A DNA stretch of 64,000 nucleotides, taken from positions 1 to 64,000 of the forward strand of contig MIAY01000001.1 in NCBI GenBank assembly GCA_001829315.1, read 5' to 3'. This document shows, one piece after another, positions 1 to 9,041 of this stretch. The DNA comes from Spirochaetes bacterium GWE1_32_154 (lineage in GTDB: Bacteria > Spirochaetota > GWE2-31-10). The position numbers were made by a program, and so were the translations under genes. Within the stretch, counting starts at the first letter, position 1. Each line of letters opens with the position of its first letter. Below the pieces are notes generated by a model that saw only the letters and a list, made by a program, of their open reading frames with translations, had not been told where the DNA came from and did no database searches.

Positions 1-465
1 TTTAAAGTCTGTTATCTTCTTGTATGGAAATGTGAATTTATATTCAAACTCTTCAAACTTAAATTGATAGACGTTGTTAATATTTTTATTACTGCCGTCG
101 GTCAAAAGTGCAACGCTCAGTATATCATGATTATACCGGTCTTTGATTCTTGTATAATAGTGAAGCATTCTTTCTGCAAAGTCTTTTTTGCGTGTTCCCT
201 GAACTTCGATGTGAATAAAGAGAATACTTTTTTTACCGTTTTTAAGGATGACTGCTATTAATTTGTCAGCAACTTTATGGGTATGATATGATTTAGAAAA
301 TATCTTCTGAAGCTCTTTGTCTTTATGTTCAACCGGCTTTGTGAAATCAATTCGATTATACAATGCCGGGAAGTAGAAATCAAAGAAATCGGCAGTGAAT
401 GCTTCGATTAAACTTTTCCAGGCTTCATCATATTCACTTCGTGGTGTTGTTTTGTGGTTTTGCAC
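1..465 (-). CDS. Rpn/PD-(D/E)XK nuclease-type transposase-like protein, partial (C-terminus beyond window)
   Basis: Minus-strand reading frame open from a GTG at 465 to the window edge (155 codons), so the C-terminus is missing. GTG is chosen because GGAG lies six to nine bases upstream. The protein begins VQNHKTTPRSEYDEAWKSLI and contains a KVADKLIAV segment, then FIHIEVQGTRKKDFAERMLHYY. A conserved Asp, a hydrophobic strand ending in E-x-Q, and F..RM..YY are the pattern of Rpn-family recombination-promoting nucleases (PD-(D/E)XK fold). Members are multicopy in many genomes and are thought to be DNA endonucleases; this role is inferred. The plus-strand frame over the same bases is only a shadow. 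Confidence 0.72.
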   Translation of the reverse strand, partial: MQNHKTTPRSEYDEAWKSLIEAFTADFFDFYFPALYNRIDFTKPVEHKDKELQKIFSKSYHTHKVADKLIAVILKNGKKSILFIHIEVQGTRKKDFAERMLHYYTRIKDRYNHDILSVALLTDGSNKNINNVYQFKFEEFEYKFTFPYKKITDFK

Positions 466-658
466 ATTGTACTCCGTTTTTATCTCTACTTCTATTAAAG
501 TGAAAAACGTGTAAAATCTGCGGGGATTAATGAAAATTTATCTGTTTTCTTATCTCGCCCTCTCCGCGAACTCACAAACTCCGCGTGAAACACTCCTGAA
601 AAAAAAGGTTGAAAACCTCATGCTATCTCTTATCTGCGTTTATCAAGCAAAAAGGGAT

Positions 659-1438
659 TTAAAAATATCCTACAGAAATAAAACTGTCTTTACCATATTT
701 TGAAACCTTCACTTTTCCAAGAATACTCTCAGCTTTCTTTTTATCGTCATAAGGTCCTATTCTCAGTCTATAGTATGTTTTCCCGTCTTTAACAAAACTT
801 TTTGTATATGCAAGATATCCGGCATTTTTATAATAATTTGAAACTTCTTCAGCGGATTTTTGCGTAGAATATGAACCGACTTGAATAATAAACTTTTCAG
901 TTTGAACTTTTTTTGCCGTTGTCTGTTGAGGCACGACTTTCGTTACTACTGCAGCCGGTTTTTTTTCAGTTACCGGTTTGACCTGAGTTATGACCGTTGT
1001 TTTAACATCCGGTTTTTTTACGTCCTCTTTATCAACCAGATTTGAACTATAAATTACTTTATCCGATTCAACGGTTATAGTTGGTTTTTTATCGACATTT
1101 TCTAAAGAAGTTTCTTTAACCGGTTCAGAAATAATCGTCGTTTCAGGCACAGCTGTTTCAGGAACAATGTCAATTATGTCTTTGGTTTCAGAATCAGATA
1201 ATAATTCATGATAATCATATTCTGTTCCGGTAATATCATTCAATAATGCATATTCACTATCACTTATATCATCTTTAGCACTTGTTGATTTATTAAATGT
1301 AAACGCAATGACTATGATTACAACAGCTATCATTACAACAAATAGTATGAATATAATAAAAATTCTCTCCGGCGTTAAATTAAGTGAATAAAACTGTTTT
1401 TTTTCACCCTCATTTCCATTTTGTTTCATATCTGACAT
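659..1438 (-). CDS. SPOR-domain membrane protein
   Basis: A 259-residue bitopic protein: short charged N-terminus (1-25), one transmembrane helix at about 26-49, a long Thr/Val/Pro/Lys-rich linker (about 50-175), and a C-terminal SPOR domain (about 180-259, starting FIIQVGSYSTQKSAEEV and including YRLRIGPYDDKKKAE). SPOR domains bind denuded peptidoglycan glycan strands, commonly at division sites, so a periplasmic wall-binding role is likely. An AGGAG stands seven bases before the ATG. The start overlaps the end of coaE by 13 bases, so it is the last gene of the fliS-flgN-polA-coaE unit. Confidence 0.88.
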   Translation of the reverse strand: MSDMKQNGNEGEKKQFYSLNLTPERIFIIFILFVVMIAVVIIVIAFTFNKSTSAKDDISDSEYALLNDITGTEYDYHELLSDSETKDIIDIVPETAVPETTIISEPVKETSLENVDKKPTITVESDKVIYSSNLVDKEDVKKPDVKTTVITQVKPVTEKKPAAVVTKVVPQQTTAKKVQTEKFIIQVGSYSTQKSAEEVSNYYKNAGYLAYTKSFVKDGKTYYRLRIGPYDDKKKAESILGKVKVSKYGKDSFISVGYF

Positions 1439-2028
1439 GTATGTACTCCTGATTTGATTATTAGTTTTTTTATAGTGCTCTGTAATGTGGCAAGGCTGCC
1501 ACTATTATTGATATAATAAATATCGTCATTATTTTTATTCTCATTAAGAAAATGCTTCAATTTCTGACTTTTAAGAATCGCAACAATTTGCTTGAGAGAT
1601 CGACCATCCCTTCGTATTCCGCGATATACAATTTTATACCAGGGCGATTTTACAACAAATATTCTATCACAGTATATATTCAGCTTCATATCAAAAAGTA
1701 ACGCAGCGCTAATTACTGAATGTTTTGGTTTATTTGTCTCAATACGTTGCAGTGTTTTACTTACCATTACCGGATGAACTATTTTGTTTAATAAAGAAAG
1801 TTTTTCTTTTTCTGAAAAAACGATAGACCCGAGTTTTTTCCTGTCAATCTTCTGATCAGCAGTTACTATTTCATGGCCAAAATTGTATTGTAATTCTTTT
1901 GAACACTCTTCAAGAGCTTCATGCCCGAGCTTGTCAATATCGATTAAAGCAAAATCGTATTCATCACAAAGAATTGTATCGACAGTCGATTTTCCACTGC
2001 AATAATAACCCGTCAAACCTATTACCAT
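1426..2028 (-). CDS. coaE: Dephospho-CoA kinase
   Basis: 200 residues, the usual CoaE length. It phosphorylates dephospho-CoA in the last step of coenzyme A synthesis. The N-terminal P-loop reads GLTGYYCSGKST; a following D-x-D (FALIDIDKLGHEAL) and the segment VIHPVMV-like KIVHPVMVSKTL match the family. The ATG shares its A with the polA stop (TAATG), so translation is coupled to polA. The pairing of polA with coaE and a SPOR protein suits a housekeeping operon. Confidence 0.93.
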   Translation of the reverse strand: MVIGLTGYYCSGKSTVDTILCDEYDFALIDIDKLGHEALEECSKELQYNFGHEIVTADQKIDRKKLGSIVFSEKEKLSLLNKIVHPVMVSKTLQRIETNKPKHSVISAALLFDMKLNIYCDRIFVVKSPWYKIVYRGIRRDGRSLKQIVAILKSQKLKHFLNENKNNDDIYYINNSGSLATLQSTIKKLIIKSGVHTCQI

Positions 2029-4757
2029 TAATGAAGATCTCCCCAGGTATTACCATGTTCAATTGAAGTTTTCAGTTTTAAACTAAATCCAAAATCATTT
2101 TCCATGCATTGCTTTATAATTTCCGTCACCTGTGCTAACTCATTTTCCGGTGCATCGAATATTAATTCATCGTGAACCTGTAAAATCAGCTTTGTTTTAC
2201 AATGTGACTTCTTAAGTGAAGCGTAAATCTTAATCATTGCAAGTTTTATTAAATCCGCAGCAGTTCCCTGAATAACGGTATTAACCGCCATTCGTTCTGC
2301 ATTTGCTTTAATCATTTTATTTTTATCATTAATCTCCGGGATGGTTCTAATTCTTCCCCAGAATGTTTCAGCATATCCTTTTTCATGGCATTTAGTTTTC
2401 AGTTCTTCAATGAATTTTTCAACACCTTTGAAATTCTCAAAATACTTCTTAATAAAATCATTTGCAGCGACCCTTGAAACATTAATATCCTCAGCGAGAC
2501 TGAAACCTGATTGTCCATATAAAATACCAAAATTAACCGTTTTTGCAATATTTCGTTCTTCTTTGGTTATTTCATTCATATATTTATTAAAAAGAATCGA
2601 TGCGGTTCGTGCGTGAATATCGACATTATTTGAAATCGCCTCTGTCATAATTACATCTTTGGAAAATTCGGCAAGTAAAAATATTTCAATCTGAGAATAA
2701 TCGGCACTTATTAAAATATTTCCTTTGGATGGTATAAATGATTTTCTGATTTCTCTACCGACTTTATTTCTAATTGGAATATTTTGTAAATTGGGGTCTT
2801 TACATGACATTCTACCGGTTTGAGTTCCGGTTTGCAAATACGTTGTATGTATTTTACCGGTTTTTGCATTCACTAATTTCGGTAGTGGATCTGAGTAGGT
2901 TGATTTGATTTTTGAATATGTTCTATATTCAAGTAACAACTTAGGAAACGGATGCATTAATGCAAGTTTATTGAGTACATCAACATCTGTTGATGGCCCT
3001 GTTTTGGTTTTTTTTAATACCGGTAAACCAAATTTATCAAATAAAATATCACGCAACTGTAATGGTGAATTGGGATTAAAGATTTCTCCGGTCATTTCAG
3101 ACATTTGCTGATATAATTTAGTTATTTCCTCATCCATTTTAGCTGATAAAATATGTAAATGGTTCTCATCAATTGATACTCCGGTAAATTCCATATCACA
3201 TAGTATTTCTATTAATGGCTGTTCAATAGTGATGTACAGCTTGTATGCTCTGGGATTACTTTTAAAATCATCATGTTGTTTCATAAATAATTTATATGTT
3301 ATAAGTGAATCCTGGCCGGCATAGGTAATTAACTTTTCAACCGGAATACCATTAAGATCTTTTGTTTTTGCTTCTTTCAGCAAATCTTCATACTTTATCA
3401 TGCTAATATCAAAATATTTCTCGCCAAGGTTTTTTAAACCAAGTGAAGTATTGCCCGAATCTATGCAGTATTCGGCAAGCATTGTATCATAAACATTGGT
3501 AACTGTTTTTATCCCGTACACTCTGAGAAATTTAATATCAAACTTAACATTATGTCCGATTTTAATAATCGTTTCATCAGCAAAAACCGGCATCAGACTG
3601 TCAATTATTTCAGGTACTTTTCCGGCATTATCAGAAAAATTAAATGGTATAACAAAAGTTTTTTCATCAGGAAGCGTCACACTCATACATATTATTTCAT
3701 CGTTGAAAAAGTCAAAACCTGTAGTTTCAAGATCAAATGAAAACGCCTTGTGTTTTTTAATCAGATCACACAGTGAGTTACATTTTATTATAGTATCAAC
3801 AAAAATAAAAGCTGAACTATCGACGTTTGAGGTGGGTATAACCGGTGTTTCATTTTCAATGGTTTTACTGCCGAATCGTGTCATATTGTAATTTTTAATT
3901 TCTTCTATTAAAGAGTTCATGCCGTCATCTTTTAATATCGAAATTGCATTATCAATAGTAAACGGTTTAACGGTTAATTCATTTTCATTAATATCAAGTT
4001 CTATGTCACATTTTATTGCGGTAAGTCGCTTACTTAAATATGCCAAATCTCTATTTTCAGCAATTTTCTTCTTTACTCCGGCAGGGGTAATAGCGTCAAT
4101 ATTATTATAAATGTTATCAAGTGTTCCCCATTCTTTAAGTAGCGCGGTTGCTGATTTATCACCAATTCCCGGAACTCCCGGAATATTATCGGATGAATCA
4201 CCGGTTAATGCTAAATAATCAGCAACCTGTTCCGGATAAATACCCATTTCTTCAAATATTCTGTCCCGGTCATAAAAAATATTATTTTGTGATTTAGGGT
4301 CGGGTCTGCATAGCGTTGCATTATTTTTAACAAGCTGTCGAAGGTCTTTATCAGAAGAGAAAATAATAACTTCCGAATCAGATTGTTTTGAGAAAACTTC
4401 TGTTAATGTTCCAATTATATCATCTGCTTCAAACCCGCTTTTGAAAAAGTGGGGTATCGAAAACTTATCAATCAGATCAATTATTTTTACTATTTGGGAT
4501 TTTAAATCGTCAGGTGTTTCACTACGATTTGCCTTATACTGCGGGTAAATTTCATTTCTAAAACATTCACCTTTACCTTCCAGTGCGATAAGGATTTCAT
4601 CGGGTTTTTGTGTTTTCAAAATTGACAGAATGCTCTTAAAAAAACCAAAAACGGCAGAGATGTTCTCGCCGTTTTTATTGGTTAAAGGTCGTGATATAAA
4701 AGCATAATACGATCTGAATATTATGCCGAAAGCATCAACAAGAAGTACTTTTTTCAT
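2028..4757 (-). CDS. polA: DNA polymerase I
   Basis: 909 residues, full length, with three domains. 5'-3' exonuclease is at about 1-290 (FSSDKDLRQLV, GDSSDNIPGVPGIGDKSA). The 3'-5' proofreading domain (about 315-490) keeps its acidic residues: FDLETTGFDFF, GHNVKFDIKFL and YAGQDSLITY. The polymerase domain (about 530-909) has motif A (DYSQIEIFLLAEFS), motif B (KTVNFGILYGQSG) and motif C (QVHDELIFD). Retained proofreading residues are notable, because many bacterial PolA proteins have lost them. The start overlaps the end of the flgN-like gene (ATGA) and the stop overlaps coaE, so this is one transcription unit with flagellar chaperones. Confidence 0.97.
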   Translation of the reverse strand: MKKVLLVDAFGIIFRSYYAFISRPLTNKNGENISAVFGFFKSILSILKTQKPDEILIALEGKGECFRNEIYPQYKANRSETPDDLKSQIVKIIDLIDKFSIPHFFKSGFEADDIIGTLTEVFSKQSDSEVIIFSSDKDLRQLVKNNATLCRPDPKSQNNIFYDRDRIFEEMGIYPEQVADYLALTGDSSDNIPGVPGIGDKSATALLKEWGTLDNIYNNIDAITPAGVKKKIAENRDLAYLSKRLTAIKCDIELDINENELTVKPFTIDNAISILKDDGMNSLIEEIKNYNMTRFGSKTIENETPVIPTSNVDSSAFIFVDTIIKCNSLCDLIKKHKAFSFDLETTGFDFFNDEIICMSVTLPDEKTFVIPFNFSDNAGKVPEIIDSLMPVFADETIIKIGHNVKFDIKFLRVYGIKTVTNVYDTMLAEYCIDSGNTSLGLKNLGEKYFDISMIKYEDLLKEAKTKDLNGIPVEKLITYAGQDSLITYKLFMKQHDDFKSNPRAYKLYITIEQPLIEILCDMEFTGVSIDENHLHILSAKMDEEITKLYQQMSEMTGEIFNPNSPLQLRDILFDKFGLPVLKKTKTGPSTDVDVLNKLALMHPFPKLLLEYRTYSKIKSTYSDPLPKLVNAKTGKIHTTYLQTGTQTGRMSCKDPNLQNIPIRNKVGREIRKSFIPSKGNILISADYSQIEIFLLAEFSKDVIMTEAISNNVDIHARTASILFNKYMNEITKEERNIAKTVNFGILYGQSGFSLAEDINVSRVAANDFIKKYFENFKGVEKFIEELKTKCHEKGYAETFWGRIRTIPEINDKNKMIKANAERMAVNTVIQGTAADLIKLAMIKIYASLKKSHCKTKLILQVHDELIFDAPENELAQVTEIIKQCMENDFGFSLKLKTSIEHGNTWGDLH

Positions 4758-5188
4758 CCGTTAATATCCAGCATTCGTGACCCGGCTGTTGCGTAAGTAG
4801 TGTTTGTATAACCGGTTCGTGATCTGACCGTTTTGATATTGGATTTCAGGTTTTCCAATACAATCTGTAAGTTATCTCTGTTCACTAATGATTTCTCAGA
4901 AACATCTTTTGATAATTTATCAATTGTTGCTTTTAAACCCGATAAAGTCATATCCTTTTTTAAAGGAGAAGTTGTATACATAGCCTCTAAAGGCTCAAGA
5001 ATAACTTTCAGTTGAGATAAATCATTAATAATATCTTTTTCAATTCCGATATGAAATGTTAATTTATCCGGATCCTGAACTTTTATGTCACCATTTTCCG
5101 CTTCAAGTATTGTTAAATACTTTTCCAGTTTGTCTTTTTGTTCCAGAAGATTTTCCCGTATTTTTTTAGCGATTTTTTCAGGTTGCAA
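4754..5188 (-). CDS. FlgN-like flagellar export chaperone
   Basis: About 144 residues from a TTG at 5188. That TTG is preferred to the longer frame opening at 5215 because GGAGGT lies seven bases upstream of it. It overlaps the end of fliS by 11 bases, and its own stop overlaps the polA ATG. The sequence is helical and charged (IAKKIRENLLEQKDKLEKYL, later LSGLKATIDKLSKDVSEK), as in FlgN-type chaperones that carry hook-associated proteins to the export gate. The assignment rests on helical character and position after fliS; no diagnostic motif is seen. Confidence 0.62.
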   Translation of the reverse strand: MQPEKIAKKIRENLLEQKDKLEKYLTILEAENGDIKVQDPDKLTFHIGIEKDIINDLSQLKVILEPLEAMYTTSPLKKDMTLSGLKATIDKLSKDVSEKSLVNRDNLQIVLENLKSNIKTVRSRTGYTNTTYATAGSRMLDING

Positions 5189-5621
5189 TGTTAATACCTC
5201 CCGCACCGGAACCAACTGCTTGCTTTGGATCTTGTGCTACTGTTTTTGCGGCTTGAAACCAGGCCTCTCGTAATTCAATGAGATGATTTTTAACTTCAGT
5301 TAAGGGTTTGCTGTCTTTTTGAATATTACCTTCAATCAGTTTATTATTCATATACATATAAATACTGAATAATCTTTGTGAGATATCACCCGCATCCATA
5401 TTGAGTGAACTCATAAGTTCTGTAATAATATCCTGAGTTCTGATTATGTTTTTATGAATAGTTTCTATATCTTCACCGGTCACTTTTTTTCTATCCATAA
5501 GCTCGATTGCTCGTGATATAAACTTAATTGCTCCGTCATACAGCATTACAATCAATTTGCCCTGGTCTGCAGTTTCAATTTGATTCTTCTTATACTGCTG
5601 ATAAGGATTATTAATAGACAA
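5178..5621 (-). CDS. fliS: Flagellin export chaperone FliS
   Basis: About 147 residues. The likely start is the TTG at 5621, because a GGAGGG motif sits about seven bases upstream; the frame also opens at a TTG at 5636. Family features are NPYQQYKKNQIETADQGKLI near the N-terminus, then LIVMLYDGAIKFI and the C-terminal LIELREAWFQAA. FliS binds the C-terminus of flagellin in the cytoplasm and prevents early assembly. It is first in the unit running fliS, flgN-like, polA, coaE, SPOR. In a spirochaete the clients would be periplasmic flagellins. Confidence 0.92.
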   Translation of the reverse strand: MSINNPYQQYKKNQIETADQGKLIVMLYDGAIKFISRAIELMDRKKVTGEDIETIHKNIIRTQDIITELMSSLNMDAGDISQRLFSIYMYMNNKLIEGNIQKDSKPLTEVKNHLIELREAWFQAAKTVAQDPKQAVGSGAGGINIAT

Positions 5622-5665
5622 TTTACTACCCTCCAATAATTACATCATCACTATTTTATTATTTC

Positions 5666-5692
5666 GGCTTAATACTAAAAAGTATTAGGCTG
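5666..5692 (-). terminator. Possible terminator after metW
   Basis: An imperfect inverted repeat (AATACT ... AGTATT core, extended by GGC/GCC pairs with a mismatch) lies between the metW stop and the fliS start. On the minus strand it is followed by an A/T-rich stretch without a long T run. It may separate metXW from the fliS-polA unit. Confidence 0.35.
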
Positions 5693-5694
5693 AT

Positions 5695-6303
5695 TTATTT
5701 ATTTTTTCTTATTTTAAAAACCGCAATATCTGCCATAATATTTGGCAGAAATTTAATTTTTGTATGCTGACCCTTATCGCTTTTAAAGTATGCCTGTGTA
5801 ATAATGTCAATATCATTTTCATTACAAAAATCAATGAAATCCTTAATCGTCAGTAATTTAATATTTGGTGTATTATACCATTTATTCGGTAAATCAGAAG
5901 TAATCGGCATTTTCCCTTTCATTAGAAATTGCCAACGTATCGATTTACTTCCAAAATTTGGAAAACTTAATATAGCTTCTTTCCCAACGCGTAAAATTTC
6001 AAGTATTAATTTCTCAGGATGATACACCTGCTGAAGCGTTTGAGTCAGAATCACCATATCATACGAGGAATCGGGAAAATCAAGTGGTAAATTATCAAGA
6101 TTCCAGTGTATAACAGATATTCCTTTTTCAATACATTTAATAATCTCTTCAGTATTAAAATCAATTCCATGACCGACTACATTTTTATTATCTATCAGAA
6201 ACTTTAAAAGGGTTCCGTCTCCGCATCCTAAATCGAGTACTTTACTGTCTTCTTTAATTTCATTGAGTATTATATTATTAATTTCTTCTTTAGGAAGTTT
6301 CAT
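5695..6303 (-). CDS. metW: MetW-like SAM-dependent methyltransferase
   Basis: 202 residues. The SAM-binding motif I is SKVLDLGCGDGTLLKFL (about residues 18-34), followed by the MetW-typical segments DFPDSSYDMVILTQTLQQVY and AILSFPNFGSKSIRWQFLMKG. MetW is encoded directly after metX in many bacteria and is thought to assist homoserine acylation in methionine synthesis; its biochemical role is not settled. Here its ATG touches the metX stop, so the two are co-translated. Confidence 0.93.
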   Translation of the reverse strand: MKLPKEEINNIILNEIKEDSKVLDLGCGDGTLLKFLIDNKNVVGHGIDFNTEEIIKCIEKGISVIHWNLDNLPLDFPDSSYDMVILTQTLQQVYHPEKLILEILRVGKEAILSFPNFGSKSIRWQFLMKGKMPITSDLPNKWYNTPNIKLLTIKDFIDFCNENDIDIITQAYFKSDKGQHTKIKFLPNIMADIAVFKIRKNK

Positions 6304-7445
6304 CAGATCCTCCTGACATTTTTAATAAAACTTGAAACAATAGACTCTAATTCATTGTTTTCAAGTAAAAACGCATCATGACCATACGGTGAGTCAAGGT
6401 TAACATACGTAACTTCTTTACCCAGCTCCATCATTGCTTTTACCATAACCCAACTATCTGCAGGGGTAAAATGCCAATCTGAATTAAACGAAATAAAAAG
6501 AGATTTTCCTTTAACATTTTTTAAAACATCGGTTAAAGGAATTGCAGCATTATTTGTTGCATCGTAAATATCCATTGTTTTTGTTAAATACAGATAACTG
6601 TTTGCATCAAATCGTTCAACAAATTTCTTTCCCTGATATCGTAAATAACTTTCTATTGCAAACATAGGACCAAAATTTGCATAAGGATATTCTCCTGCCT
6701 TCGTTTCATTTTGAAAGTTTCTTCCAAATTTTTCTTCTATACTGTGACTTGATAAATACGTTATATGGGCTAACATTCTTGCTATAGTTAAGCCGTTATC
6801 GGGATGTTTTGACTCGTAATAATCGCCACCATTATAGTTGGGGTCAGCAAGTATAGCATTTCGACCGACTTCATAAAAAGCAATTATTTGTGATGAAGTC
6901 TTATACGAAGCAGCAATTACAATAAACGAATCAGATGCATCAGGAAATGAAGACATCCATTCAATTACAGACATACCGCCCAGCGAACCGCCAATGACAG
7001 TTTTTAATGTATGAATTCCAAGATGATCCACCAGTTTTTTCTGAACCTTTACCATATCTTTTATAGTAATAAGAGGAAATGACTGCCCGTATTGTTTACC
7101 TGTTTCAGGATTGATCGAAGAGGGGCCTGTTGTTCCCATACATCCGCCAAAAGCATTTGAACTGATAACAAAGTATTTATCAGTATCTATAGCTTTGCCT
7201 TTACCGACAAGTTTATCCCACCATCCCGGTGTTACCGTATCATTATCTTCTGCAGAAGTTACATGAGAATCACCGGTAAGTGCATGAATAATAAAAACCG
7301 CATTATCTTTTTCGGCATTAAGTGTACCAAATGTTTCATACGCAACAGTTATCGGACCGAATAACGTTCCATCTTCAAGTTTAAAATCTTTTTTTTCAGT
7401 AAGATTAAAATATTTTATATTCTGATACGGAATAGTAATTGACAA
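6303..7445 (-). CDS. metX: Homoserine O-acyltransferase
   Basis: 380 residues, alpha/beta-hydrolase fold. It acylates homoserine, usually with acetyl-CoA, opening methionine synthesis. The catalytic triad is visible: nucleophile Ser in GGSLGGMSVIEW, Asp in FNSDWHFTPADS and His in SPYGHDAFLLE. The start is a TTG at 7445, supported by GGAGGTGG seven or more bases upstream and by the normal family N-terminus. Acetyl versus succinyl donor cannot be decided from sequence alone. A 50-bp dispersed repeat lies just upstream; no SAM or T-box riboswitch was seen. Confidence 0.93.
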   Translation of the reverse strand: MSITIPYQNIKYFNLTEKKDFKLEDGTLFGPITVAYETFGTLNAEKDNAVFIIHALTGDSHVTSAEDNDTVTPGWWDKLVGKGKAIDTDKYFVISSNAFGGCMGTTGPSSINPETGKQYGQSFPLITIKDMVKVQKKLVDHLGIHTLKTVIGGSLGGMSVIEWMSSFPDASDSFIVIAASYKTSSQIIAFYEVGRNAILADPNYNGGDYYESKHPDNGLTIARMLAHITYLSSHSIEEKFGRNFQNETKAGEYPYANFGPMFAIESYLRYQGKKFVERFDANSYLYLTKTMDIYDATNNAAIPLTDVLKNVKGKSLFISFNSDWHFTPADSWVMVKAMMELGKEVTYVNLDSPYGHDAFLLENNELESIVSSFIKNVRRI

Positions 7446-7517
7446 CTAATCCACCTCCGCATGTACAACCGATACTATAGGTATAATCGAATTTCTCATT
7501 TTTGTAAATTATATACT

Positions 7518-7567
7518 GAGCCTCTTGCAAAAAAACTTTTATTTTCTCGAATTTTTGCAAAAGCCAA
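7518..7567 (+). repeat. Dispersed palindromic element, short form (copy A)
   Basis: A 50-bp element starting GAGCCTCTTGCAAAAA and ending TTTTTGCAAAAGCC. It is flanked by TACT on both sides (7514-7517 and 7568-7571), consistent with a 4-bp target duplication. It is related to the copies at 13571, 17877, 48099 and 55611. It lies between the EamA gene and metX and would form a hairpin in the metX leader. Confidence 0.7.
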
Positions 7568-7613
7568 TACTGTAACGTTTTTACATTGAAAAAGAATACC
7601 CGACAACAAACTA

Positions 7614-8480
7614 TCAATTTGCTTGTTTATTTTTCTTAATTTTATACGAAATATAAACCAGAATACTTGATATAATAATTAATACTCCACCGGTCATTGA
7701 TAAATAATCAGGAATTTCATTCCAGAAAATATAACCGATTATAAGCGAAAAAATAATCAGCGTGTAACTGTAAATTGACACATCAGATGTCTTTGAATAT
7801 TTATATGAGTATGTCAGCGTTATTTGACCGATTGCTGCAAATACACCTGTTAACAACAATGAAACAAAAATGGGAATACCGGGATTACTGTATGTAAAAA
7901 TCATTATCGGCAATGATAAAATTACTGAAGAAAATGAAAAGTAAAACACGACAACAAAAGGATCTTCTTTATTCGTTAGATTTAGAACCATTGCATACGA
8001 AAAACCTGCAACAACAGCGCCGAGTAAACCCGCAAAAGCCGGTATTGTCTCTAAAGAAAACTGAGGCTTAATAACAAATATTCCGCCTATTAAACCAAGA
8101 ATTAATGCAGGCATTTGTATACGGGGAATTTTTTCTTTTAATAGTAAAACAGCGAATAAAGTCGTAAAAAAAGGTGATAATTTGTTAATTATTGTTGCAT
8201 CTGCAAGTAACAACTGATTAACCGAGTAAAAATAAAGAGTTACACCAATAAAACCCGACAACCCCCGCAGGGTTAATCGCATACGATTTTCAGCATGTCC
8301 AAATGGATTTTTTCTTCTATATAATAATACAATCAAAGCAACAATAACAACGATGCTATCACGCATAAAAACTTTTTGAAACAATGGTATGTCACCGGCA
8401 TATTTAACACTTGCACCCATACATGCCAATGAAAGTGATGAAACGATCATCAAAAAAATCGATAACGGTTTTTTAATCAT
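7614..8480 (-). CDS. EamA/DMT-family permease
   Basis: 288 residues with about ten hydrophobic helices arranged as two EamA repeats (roughly 1-140 and 145-285). The first repeat includes KVFMRDSIVVIVALIVLL and the second ends SLIIGYIFWNEIPDYLSMTGG, both typical of drug/metabolite transporters. Substrate cannot be predicted. The ATG follows the stop of the FlK-like thioesterase gene by one base, so the pair is co-transcribed. Confidence 0.87.
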   Translation of the reverse strand: MIKKPLSIFLMIVSSLSLACMGASVKYAGDIPLFQKVFMRDSIVVIVALIVLLYRRKNPFGHAENRMRLTLRGLSGFIGVTLYFYSVNQLLLADATIINKLSPFFTTLFAVLLLKEKIPRIQMPALILGLIGGIFVIKPQFSLETIPAFAGLLGAVVAGFSYAMVLNLTNKEDPFVVVFYFSFSSVILSLPIMIFTYSNPGIPIFVSLLLTGVFAAIGQITLTYSYKYSKTSDVSIYSYTLIIFSLIIGYIFWNEIPDYLSMTGGVLIIISSILVYISYKIKKNKQAN

Positions 8481-8481
8481 A

Positions 8482-8859
8482 TTAAGAATTTAATTTACTT
8501 AGAAATCTTTCTGTATCAACAATAAAACGTGTATGTTCTGCCTTACCGATAAGTGTATCACCTTCAAATACTTCAATATAAAACATCAATTTTTTATCGT
8601 GTACTTCTTTAAGAGTTGAAACGCATTTTATTTTTTTCCCTTTCAGTGTCGCTTTTAAATGGTCTGTTTTCACATGGACCCCGACTGTTGTCTGACCACT
8701 CTCCAGGTTCTGCTCTACACACTTCCATGAAGCGAGCTCCATCAAGGCTATCATCGATGGTGTTGAAAAGACCCGAAGTGTTCCTGACTTCATATTGATT
8801 GCCAGTTCCGATTCTTCTACCACTTTCTCTTCTATCCATTGTAAACCTTCCTTCATCAT
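8482..8859 (-). CDS. FlK-like hotdog-fold acyl-CoA thioesterase
   Basis: 125 residues, a single hotdog domain. The fluoroacetyl-CoA thioesterase (FlK) pattern is present: STPSMIALME places a Thr and a Glu eight residues apart, followed by TTVGVHVKTDHLKAT with a conserved His, and by HTRFIVDTERF near the C-terminus. In FlK these Thr, Glu and His residues are catalytic. Bacterial relatives probably hydrolyse small acyl-CoAs in the cytoplasm; the substrate is unknown. An AGAGG precedes the ATG. It is first in a pair with the EamA permease. Confidence 0.82.
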   Translation of the reverse strand: MMKEGLQWIEEKVVEESELAINMKSGTLRVFSTPSMIALMELASWKCVEQNLESGQTTVGVHVKTDHLKATLKGKKIKCVSTLKEVHDKKLMFYIEVFEGDTLIGKAEHTRFIVDTERFLSKLNS

Positions 8860-8996
8860 ATGAGCCTCTGTTATTGAGATAATATGTAAACATATTTAAT
8901 ATAACAAATATTTGAATAACAATAAACTAATATTTTGTAAATGTCAGTAACTTTTGGATAGAGCATTTCTTAATTATGTTATTTTCATGCGTTCTA

Positions 8997-9024
8997 TTGA
9001 CTTAAAAGTATAATAAATTATAAT
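8997..9024 (+). promoter_or_regulatory. Sigma-70-type promoter for the pfkB-malQ unit
   Basis: TTGACT (8997-9002), a 16-base spacer, then a perfect TATAAT (9019-9024). The predicted transcript start near 9031 leaves a leader of only about ten bases containing the ACGGAG ribosome-binding site. Confidence 0.62.
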
Positions 9025-9041
9025 GGTAAACGGAGCTTATT

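Noticed and set aside
7446-7613. A methionine riboswitch upstream of metX
   Set aside because: The region contains the palindromic repeat but no SAM-riboswitch or T-box elements.
7405-7617. A 70-codon minus-strand frame between metX and the EamA gene
   Set aside because: It reads through the 50-bp repeat and overlaps the metX start in another frame; no Shine-Dalgarno site or family similarity.
8609-8893. A 94-codon minus-strand frame over the thioesterase gene
   Set aside because: Alternate frame of the FlK-like gene, whose motifs fit the other frame.
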